A stretch of 12,425 nt of DNA from Thalassiosira profunda (Eukaryota; Bacillariophyta; Thalassiosirophyceae; Thalassiosirales; Thalassiosiraceae), in contig JALLAP010000495.1 in NCBI GenBank assembly GCA_036939355.1, forward strand, positions 1-12,425. The letters run 5' to 3'. Position numbers and translations under genes: made by a program. Of this stretch, positions 1-6,800 are shown piece after piece (within the stretch, counting starts at the first letter, position 1; the number at the start of each line of letters is the position of its first letter). The notes under the pieces were generated by a model that was not told where the DNA came from, ran no database searches, and worked only from the letters and a program-made list of their open reading frames with translations.

Positions 1-562
1 CCGCAGGTTTGTCCCTTGATGAATCATCCCCGCTGATAGGTGCACCATCCTTCTCTTCCCGAGATGTCTTACTGTTGTGCACACTCAATTGGTTCTCGCC
101 CGTAGCCATCTGAGTATTGCCTCGCTCTGACAAGGCATTGTCCAACGATAAAAGCGCCCTTTTGACGGCATCCAGACCATACTTTCTCTCGCAGGGGGAT
201 AGCCGCTCGTCTATTGATCGAAAGAAGAGGGCCATGATGTGGTGCACCACATTTTGCACCGCGATGGATGCAGGGAGCGGGCGCGATAAGAGATAGGCCG
301 ACTGATATCCCTTGGCTAGATCGAGGTCCCGTTGCTGTCCTGATACTTTCTTGAACCTCGACGACTTCAGATCGAGAGCAACGGCATCAGCATAGGATTG
401 CAACGTCGTGGGCGACAGGCTCTGAATTTGCTCGCTTCGCTGCAACAAGATGCGGCGCCACAGTTCGAGCTGAATCCTATTCGCATTAGGTGGTGCTTGC
501 GGGAGATTGCAATCCGTTGCTGCGGAGATGGAGCCTCCCTGCAAGGCGATTTGCTGGGGCAT
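1..562 (-). CDS. Unrecognised protein, 5' part only (runs off the left edge)
   Basis: An open frame on the minus strand begins at an ATG at 562 and stays open for 187 codons to the window edge, so the C-terminus is missing. The frame is also open upstream to a TGA at 818-820, but 562 is its first ATG. I do not recognise the family. The N-terminus (MPQQIALQGG) is not hydrophobic, so no signal peptide is seen. Residues about 28-75 look helical and charged (IQLELWRRILLQRSEQIQ). A second helical stretch near residues 95-140 contains VVHHIMALFFRSIDERL, followed by a polar Ser/Lys/Asp-rich tail that looks disordered. An additional upstream exon cannot be excluded. The gene is divergent from the TMEM144-like gene at 1089. 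Confidence rests on frame length and amino-acid composition only. Confidence 0.6.
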   Translation of the reverse strand, partial: MPQQIALQGGSISAATDCNLPQAPPNANRIQLELWRRILLQRSEQIQSLSPTTLQSYADAVALDLKSSRFKKVSGQQRDLDLAKGYQSAYLLSRPLPASIAVQNVVHHIMALFFRSIDERLSPCERKYGLDAVKRALLSLDNALSERGNTQMATGENQLSVHNSKTSREEKDGAPISGDDSSRDKPA

Positions 563-1088
563 TTTTTCGTGAACCGCGAGACCGCGAGCAGGACCGGCTA
601 CACAGCGTTCAGTGTTGCACTTGACAGCGTCCAAGTCATGCGTGCCTCTTCTGTCGGTACGACAGACACCGGTCAGGCGGCAGGGTCTAAAAGGGGCGGG
701 CGTGAGGCGGCGGTTGCGCGATGCGTTGTTTGGGGTAATGTTTGTGTTGTTTGGATGGTGGTGGGGGTTGGGGTCTGGGGTGGTGTCAGGGTGAAGTGGG
801 CCGCTACACCAAAAGTATCATATTTCTGATGTAAAATCAAGCAAAATTATGTAGCGCTCCATCAATTGACAGTCCCCATGCTTCACTCCTCACTCCTCAA
901 CTGTTCCTCACTCCTCGACATCACCTCTGCTGTGCGCGAAGCAAAGAGGCACCTCGCCACGTTGCGAGCCGCCTTGCGTTCGGCATATCCGCCAGTGCGG
1001 ACGTGGCTTTGTTTGTGGTGGAGCTACTGTTATTCCCTTGGTGGAGCGCAGCAAGAGCGAGCAGGCACAAGCCATCACCACATCAACA
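563..1088. promoter_or_regulatory. Divergent intergenic region with a G-rich tract
   Basis: This 526 bp gap separates two genes transcribed away from each other and must contain both promoters and 5' leaders. No TATA box or known operator was recognised with confidence. From about 690 to 795 the plus strand is strongly G/T-rich, with G runs at 732-735, 763-767, 770-773, 777-780 and 789-791. On the minus strand this makes a C/A-rich leader ahead of the ATG at 562. A short AT-rich patch lies at about 815-850. Short open frames here look spurious. Confidence 0.5.
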
Positions 1089-2496
1089 ATGGTTTCAGAT
1101 GAGCTGGTTGGGTTCATCGCGGCCTTCTTTGCAGCTGTCTCCTTCGGCAGCTATGGTGTCCCGATGAAGGGCGAAACGGCAACCAAACTGGACATCGACC
1201 CCTTTGTGTTCCAATCCTACAAGGCATCTGCCATCTTTGTGAGTTGACTGCCTTCGTTGTACGCGGCCTCCTTGCGGAGTTGCAATCCTCACTTCTTCTC
1301 TTCTGCAGGCCGTGTCGGCAATACTCATATGCATAAATAACGCCTTGGCGGAGGGAACTCACGGGACGTTTCAGAAGTGGACGCTGCAGGAAGATTTCAC
1401 TTGGTGGGCATTCGCCAGTGCATTTCTATGGGTGCCAGGGGGCACCGCGGGCGTTTATGCCATTCGACGCGCTGGATTGGCCATCAGCGTGGGGATTTGG
1501 TCATGCGTCATCGTCCTCCTCTCATACGTTTGGGGGGTACTGATCTTTGGAGAGGAGCAAAAGAGCGCAATGGGAGCACTCGGATCGGTTGCAGTGCTGT
1601 GCCTGGGGCTGGTTGGTATCGCATACTACTCCTCAATTGAAGTGGAGACGAAAAAGAAGGGACAATCAACAGCGCAGCAGCCAGATTGTATTGCCCAAGA
1701 GACAACCGCACTAATTGAAAGAGGGAGCACAAACTCTGCCCCTGCCAAAGAACCTCTTGATCTCGAGATGTTTCCTCATTGCGGAACCCATCCCCACTGC
1801 CACCAAATTGTCGATGTGCACATCCCAGAGGCACTTCCAGACACCGCCACACACGACCACACGCTCCACATAACAAAGTACAAGATCGGTTTGGGCATGG
1901 CCGTGGTGAACGGGGTACTGGCAGCACTGATATTGGTTCCAATGCACTACGCACCGGCGCATGCGACGAGGGGCATTGCATACTCGATGAGCTTTGGAAT
2001 CGCGGCCGTGACTGTAGTCGCATTCTTTTGGATTTTGCGCTTCCTGTTCCTTTCTCTGCAAGTGTTAATGTGTCACTCAATATGGTCCGATGAAACTAGA
2101 GGATGCATCGGTGCCCTGCAGATGCTGAAAGTGGCAAAAGATTCAATGGTCCAAGGCTATCGAGAGTTGCCATCCTTTCATATATCTCAGATGTGGGGTC
2201 CGGGCTTGACGTCTGGTGTGCTCTACAGCAGTGGAAATCTCTGCGGGATCATCAGCATTCAACGTTTGGGCAATTTTATGGGGTACTCCCTCAATCAAGC
2301 TTCGCTAATCGTTTCAGGTAAGTAGCAGTGGAAGAGTGATCGTTGCTTCGTTTCTTATCTAATTGACGCGAATTCAGGACTCTTCGGGCTGCTGTATTAT
2401 CGCGAGGTCCCTGGTTTCTGGAATATCGCCGGATTCTTTGCGTCAATTTGCGTGTGTTTTGTCGGCATCTTGCTGATGGCTGAAGAGCACGTGTGA
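1089..2496 (+). CDS. TMEM144-like multipass membrane transporter (drug/metabolite transporter fold), three exons
   Basis: Joined exons 1089-1238, 1309-2317 and 2378-2496 encode 425 residues. The introns are GT-AG, with donors GTGAGT and GTAAGT and acceptors TTCTGCAG and AATTCAG, and are 70 and 60 nt long (phases 0 and 1). The ATG at 1089 is chosen because the first helix of the family (ELVGFIAAFFAAVSFGSYGVP) follows at once. Family landmarks are FGSYGVPMK (19-27), the helices at about 81-160, GYSLNQASLIVSGLFGLLYY (375-394, split by intron 2) and the C-terminal AEEHV. About ten membrane helices are expected. TMEM144-type proteins are putative carbohydrate transporters of the EamA/DMT group; the substrate is not established. 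Residues 161-240 form a long hydrophilic loop with many histidines (205-237), making this protein longer than the usual ~345 residues. It is convergent with the zinc-finger gene, 60 bp away. Confidence 0.88.
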
Positions 2497-2556
2497 TCTC
2501 CTGCAGAGGACGTTTTCTATCGAGAGCGTTTTCGATCTGAAGATACTTCGGCTACG
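2497..2556. other. Convergent 60 bp gap with a short direct repeat
   Basis: The stop codons of two oppositely oriented genes face each other across 60 bp, so both polyadenylation regions must lie here or extend into the neighbouring coding sequence. The gap holds two near-identical 11-mers, CGTTTTCTATC (2511-2521) and CGTTTTCGATC (2527-2537), 16 bp apart. No AATAAA was seen on either strand in the gap. Confidence 0.6.
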
Positions 2557-4341
2557 TCAGGTAGTAGTGCGGGGGTCTGCCTTCTTTTTCGGCCTTTGCA
2601 ATGAGCTGCTAGGGAGTTGCATTGGCATTGGTGTTGAAGGCGTCTGAAAACATGCAGGGAGCAAAAGAGAAGGAGATGCGCTCACCCGGTTTGTCTTCAT
2701 CGCGTCCCGGAATTTAGCGGACTCATCCCGCCACTTGCCGGCGGCCTTGTTCCGCCTCTTCTTTGAGGGCTTTCCACTCAGCTTTCTCGACAGTTCCTTG
2801 GACACCTTTCGGTTGACTTGGAGGACGTGCAGCTGCTCGTCCTTGTTGAGATTGGCGTTGTTTTTGATCCTTGCCTGAAATGAAGAGACGGACATCGTCA
2901 GAGGGTGCACCGCCAAAGAGGGGGCTTTAAGCGGGCTGACGTACCTTCGCAGAATTGAACACAGGCCTCCTTTCGCTGGCAGTGACGCACTTTGGCTGGC
3001 CATCGTCATCGAAATGCTTCGCGTACACTTTGGGAGCGAACGACCGCTGACAACTGTCGCACTGGATGAGCTCAATGTCGACCACCGAGTCCTCGTCGTC
3101 CATGCTGCCTGCCCCCCTTTGACTTTGGGTGTAGGAGAGCGGCGACCTGTCGCCCACAGTCTCAATCCTCGGAGCTCGGGGCGGAGACGACATGGAGTGC
3201 TGAGCTTTGCCGTGTTGCAGCTGAAAGTCTTTGGCGCTGAACTCGTTGGGGTCGAGCCTCTCGAGAGTGCGAGACTCTTCGCTCTCGATGGGCTTGACGG
3301 GCGATTTGTTGCCGCCTTTTTCAGCACTCGTTGGAACGTCGGGCTTGGCGTTTTCCTTGTCGCCTGTCGAGCCATTTTGGCGCTTTCGCCGCCTTGCCAC
3401 CAACCGCTCGCGCAGCAATGCCAGCTTCTCGCACTGCTAGCGGAGCAAGGGGTGAGTAGACAGGCAAAGAATCAGTTTGAGAAATGGCTTCAGGTGCTCA
3501 CCTCTCCTTCTTTGTAGTCTGGCACCTGGCGAGACTTCAGGTACCTCTGAAGCGCCAACGCCTCGGACTCGCCAACATTTGCCTTGCTCGCCTGTGAGCG
3601 GTGGGTCGACGAGGAGTCCTTGATCGCTTCTGGCGCAACATGCGGAGAGAAGGGATTACTGGATCTGGAGAGGTCGCCAAGGCTGGTCGCCGTGCCCAGC
3701 GGGCTCTTGCGTCGGCCCCTGCCTCTCCCCCGCGCGGAGTGCTGGGTGGTGTCCTCGGAAAGAAGCTGCCTCGCTGTTGGAGTGGGGGTGCTCGTGTCGA
3801 CGACGGTCTTGGGCACGCTGGAGGATGGGAGGTAGTCCTCCTCGGCATCGGCATACCGGTCCAAACTGGTTTGGCGGTCCAGCTTGGCTGTCACTGAGTC
3901 GATCTCGGCCGTGGGTGTCTGGTAGCGCCTGTGAATCCGGCCGAGGTGTTTTTGGGAGATGATGCTGTGCGCTTGGCTTTGGATCTCGTCGCCGTTCGGG
4001 TGGCGGCTCGCCTTTCCCATGGGTTGCTCGTCGTGATTGTATCCGCGGCTGCTACCGCCCAACCCGACTTCCCGCTCGCCAGCCGTCAACCTTCCAGACA
4101 ACGACTGCTCGTTGAAGCCAAAGCCGCCTCCTTGGCCATCCAAGAGCCGCTGCGTGGCCTCGAGCTGCCTGATTCGGCGTTGCCTCTGCAGCTCCGATTT
4201 TGAGGCAATCGATGCCAGGCTCTTATCATCGGCATCGACGGCATCACTTGTCTTCGACCTCAACTCCCTTGCTCGTGCCATCGCCCGCTTTCGCCGGGTG
4301 GCCCAGTCGGACGGGTCCACGCGGGGCTGGCTTGGCTCCAT
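2557..4341 (-). CDS. ZC2HC1-type zinc-finger protein, three or four exons
   Basis: Exons on the minus strand are 4341-3502, 3436-2945 and 2874-2557, giving about 549 residues. Introns are GT-AG with donors GTGAGC and GTACGT, about 65 and 70 nt long, both in phase 0. The acceptor of exon 2 is a tandem CTAG/CAG, so a glutamine (codon 3436-3434) may be in or out. The zinc finger is in exon 2: Cys406, Cys409, His421 and Cys430, followed by RRPVFNSAK, which matches the family's Arg-Lys-x-Phe-Asp-Ser motif after the finger. Exon 3 carries the next family landmark, KWRDESAKFRDAMK. The first 280 residues are low complexity, with a charged start (WATRRKRAMARARELR, 13-28) and an AT-hook-like RGRGRGRRKS at 205-214. 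A second zinc finger found in some relatives was not seen. A 42 nt GTGAGC...TTTTCAG segment (2685-2644) may be a further intron; removing it leaves the frame intact and gives 535 residues. The molecular role of the family is poorly known. Confidence 0.83.
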
Positions 4342-4744
4342 CTTGTCTCAAGCCGAGTTGAAAACACAGTAGCGAGAGCCAATAAAGCGAAGTGGAGCGA
4401 AGAGCGAGCCAGACGGGAGATCAAAGAGGAGGGGCAGACGTGAGAGTTGATGGCAAAGAAGATTTTCGCAAGTTCGAAATTTTGAATCAATTTCAAATTT
4501 GAATTTTTGAAGCCTCATCAAAAAAGAATTTGATTTTTTGAAAAGCAAATTCAAAATTTTCAATTCATTTGAAATTTCGAAAATTGAAAATTGAAAAGCA
4601 TTCACTGATTCGAAAATCATCGACCACCCGCCTTTAACTCGTCTGCGACCATAAGAGAGGGAGGTATGATCGATCGCGGCCGGGAGTGGTCGTGGCAACG
4701 GACGAGATGCCATTCTAACGGTCACCACGGCCGGCAAATTCTCC
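4342..4744. promoter_or_regulatory. Gap between two minus-strand genes: 3' end of GOST gene and promoter of zinc-finger gene
   Basis: This 403 bp region must contain the 3' UTR of the GPR107-like gene and the promoter and leader of the zinc-finger gene, both on the minus strand. Its centre is an AT-rich palindromic island (described separately). The flanks at 4342-4455 and 4622-4744 are of ordinary composition with no recognised gene. An AATAAA lies on the plus strand at 4381-4386, which is the wrong strand for either neighbour. Confidence 0.55.
4460..4620. repeat. AT-rich island with a large imperfect palindrome
   Basis: The composition changes abruptly from mixed sequence to runs of TTTGAAA/TTTCAAA-like words. 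Outer arms TTCGAAATTT (4473-4482) and AAATTTCGAA (4572-4581) are perfect inverted copies. Between them the two halves pair imperfectly. At the centre TCAAAAAA (4518-4525) and TTTTTTGA (4534-4541) form an 8 bp stem with an 8 nt loop. A perfect 12 bp palindrome TTCAAATTTGAA lies at 4492-4503 in the left half. The midpoints of the outer and inner arms nearly coincide (about 4527 and 4529.5), so the island behaves as one nested inverted repeat of about 109 bp. No target-site duplication or transposase was identified. It could be a MITE remnant, a scaffold-attachment or nucleosome-free element, or a structured RNA end. Confidence 0.65.
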
Positions 4745-6385
4745 TCAGGTTGCCGAGAACTCAATCTCCACCTCCGATCCTGCACTCTTCGCTTCAAGCG
4801 ACAAGTATGGATTGTCATCCTGCGGCTGGAAGAGAATCCCGACAACGCAGTAAAACACCAGCGTTCCTAACTCTGTGATGAAGTACCGCAGCCAGGTGAC
4901 ACGGTATCCGAGCTGGGTGGCAAACAAGTACACCACGATGCGCGTGAAATAAATATACGCCACCACCAGGACGTAGAAGCGTTGGAACTGTTTCAGCTTT
5001 CTCAGCGTCCGTGCCGCGTCGGCTGCCGGCGGTGCCTCCGACTCAATGTCTGTGATTGCACTGTGTGTGTTGGAGCTTGCACTCCCTCCCTCTGCATCCA
5101 CGATGCTCTCCAAGGAGTTGACTTGCCATACGATTGGTATCAGCACGGCGCAACAGCACAATATGTCAACCAGGTGAAGCACTGCACTCCAATCTTCGTA
5201 CAACTTTTCGCCTTCCGTCTCCTGGGACAAGACGGCAACGGCAATATTGTCAATCACTTGCAACACGAGCACCAGCCAGATGATCTTCTTCTCTCTGTCT
5301 CCCAAGACTGGCTTGACCAGCGACCATCCGCTTCCAATCAGGAGGATGACAGTAAACAGGAAAATACCCTTGACGAAGGACATCACAAAATAGACTGTGG
5401 AGAGAACCTCGGCGTGTCCATGTGTTCGAATGAAATGATACCACAGCGCTTCGAAGAACACAGTGACGGTTTTGAGCCCCAGCAACAACGTCATGAGGTG
5501 ATGAATGGCATGCACTGTCGGACGAGATCCCGTCGCGCCATCCCGCGGCGTCCAAATGGGATCCAGTCCCAGCCGAATTTGTCTAATGTTCAAGCTCCAG
5601 ATCAGGAACATAAGGAGGTATGAGATGCTGAAGTACCCGAAGACTCTTGGGAGCACCATTTCCCCCGCCGTCAAGTAAGAAGGATTGCCGTAGGAATCGT
5701 AGTTTTTGAAGTGCAAATCCAGCTCGAACGATGACCGTATCTCAATGCCCTTCATTTCTGTCTCGCGAGGGCACAGTTGGAACATCAAAAAGTACAAGCC
5801 CTCGTCCTCTTTGTGCATAAACGAATATTCGATCGAGGCAGTGTGCGATCTCCACGATTTCTCCGGCTGGTTCATGGAGAGGAATATCCCATTGGCCCCC
5901 ACATTCTTGGTGTGGTGCTCGCCGTCCGACGCTGCGTCGTATTGCACCTGAAAGCCGTCGTCGGCATCCAGGAGATCGTCATCGATATTCGACGGATCTA
6001 TCGACACGTAATCGTTGCCCCGGTGTGACTCAAAGGCGCACAGCGACGGCTTCTCCACCACGGTCTCGTAGTATTTGGAGAAGGCGCTCTCCGAGTCGAA
6101 TCGCTTGAGCAGGAACCCCGCCTCGACGTATTGCAGCGCCGAGCTATCGGATTTGCCGCGTTTCCTCTTCTGCTTTCCCACGCTCAGCTCAAAGTCATAG
6201 ACGGTCAAATTGTAAGTGCCCCCCGTCAGGAAGCCGAAGGGAGCGCCGATGGGTCCGATGAAGTGGCGGGCGTCGCGCCGCGTGGTGAAGGAGTGCTTGG
6301 TGCACGTGCACCGACCAAGGATGGCTGCTATCAAGAGGGCCAACAGCGACGGCCGCCACCGACCGCGAAGCTGCGCCGCCGTCAT
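4745..6385 (-). CDS. GPR107/108-like GOST-family seven-transmembrane protein (Lung 7-TM)
   Basis: A single open frame of 546 residues starts at an ATG at 6385. Residues 10-29 form a hydrophobic signal peptide (SLLALLIAAILG). Residues about 30-240 are the luminal, GOLD-like domain, with Cys116 and Cys205 as candidate disulphide partners and a polar insertion (129-165). Seven helices follow between about 246 and 520. Family landmarks are the helix with IHHLMTLLLGLKTVTVFFEALWY (294-316), the loop LLIGSGWSLVKPVLGDREKK (348-367), the LVLQVIDNIA stretch (373-382), the QFQRFYVLVVAYIYFTRI segment (466-483) and the terminal PQDDNPYLSL (521-530). GOST proteins act in the Golgi and endosomes, in membrane-protein or vesicle trafficking. 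A serine/alanine-rich loop (431-458) is unusual padding. No intron is needed. The gene is divergent from the SET-domain gene at 6801. Confidence 0.93.
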   Translation of the reverse strand: MTAAQLRGRWRPSLLALLIAAILGRCTCTKHSFTTRRDARHFIGPIGAPFGFLTGGTYNLTVYDFELSVGKQKRKRGKSDSSALQYVEAGFLLKRFDSESAFSKYYETVVEKPSLCAFESHRGNDYVSIDPSNIDDDLLDADDGFQVQYDAASDGEHHTKNVGANGIFLSMNQPEKSWRSHTASIEYSFMHKEDEGLYFLMFQLCPRETEMKGIEIRSSFELDLHFKNYDSYGNPSYLTAGEMVLPRVFGYFSISYLLMFLIWSLNIRQIRLGLDPIWTPRDGATGSRPTVHAIHHLMTLLLGLKTVTVFFEALWYHFIRTHGHAEVLSTVYFVMSFVKGIFLFTVILLIGSGWSLVKPVLGDREKKIIWLVLVLQVIDNIAVAVLSQETEGEKLYEDWSAVLHLVDILCCCAVLIPIVWQVNSLESIVDAEGGSASSNTHSAITDIESEAPPAADAARTLRKLKQFQRFYVLVVAYIYFTRIVVYLFATQLGYRVTWLRYFITELGTLVFYCVVGILFQPQDDNPYLSLEAKSAGSEVEIEFSAT

Positions 6386-6800
6386 TTCAGCACAATGAAT
6401 ATGTCAGTGCGCGGTTGCTCTCGCAGTTCCCTCCGCCCGCCCGCTCGAGCGCCCGCCTTGTCGACGTTGGCCTGTGCTTTGACTTTGACTTTTGGTGCAC
6501 CTCGGCCGGCCCGGCCCTCTGAACCGCCACGCAGCATTTATTAGCTTTCTGACCTCGTGCTTTTGTAGCGTAAATAAACATATCGCTTGATCCTCTTATG
6601 ATAAAGTGAGAGGCCATGCTCGAGCTACGACTTGCAAAATAGCCTCACCCCACCCCGCCCTCCACAACGACACACACCCGCCGGCTCGGCTCAACCAAAC
6701 CCCGCAAGCACCTACCCACCACCGGCGGCGGCGGCTCCCCAGGCGACAGCATCGCGCAGGCGGCCCTACGCGTCGTCGGCGTGCCGAGGGTATACCGGGA
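6386..6800. promoter_or_regulatory. Divergent intergenic region between the GOST and SET-domain genes
   Basis: This 415 bp gap must hold both promoters. An AT-richer patch lies at 6535-6605 (GTAAATAAACATAT around 6571-6584) between two GC-rich flanks and is the most plausible core region. From about 6640 to 6760 the plus strand is C/A-rich, with few T or G except in a GGCGGCGGCGG run. This looks like the 5' leader of the SET gene and resembles the C/A-rich leader of the minus-strand gene at 562. The frame of the SET gene is open back to 6606 but contains no ATG before 6801. Confidence 0.5.

Noticed and set aside
398..829. Plus-strand open frame of 143 codons at the left
   Set aside because: Its second half is a translation of the G/T-rich tract (Val/Gly/Trp runs), it lacks a domain, and it lies antisense to the better minus-strand frame from 562.
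1508..2080. Minus-strand open frames antisense to the TMEM144-like gene
   Set aside because: The plus strand carries a spliced protein with conserved family motifs across both introns; the antisense frames have no motif.
4460..4620. AT island as a replication origin or centromere fragment
   Set aside because: Only about 160 bp long with no repeat array; AT-richness alone does not support either role.
6606..6800. N-terminal extension of the SET protein to a GTG at 6606
   Set aside because: Eukaryotic initiation at GTG is unlikely, the added residues are Pro/His/Arg low complexity matching a C/A-rich leader, and 6801 is the first ATG.
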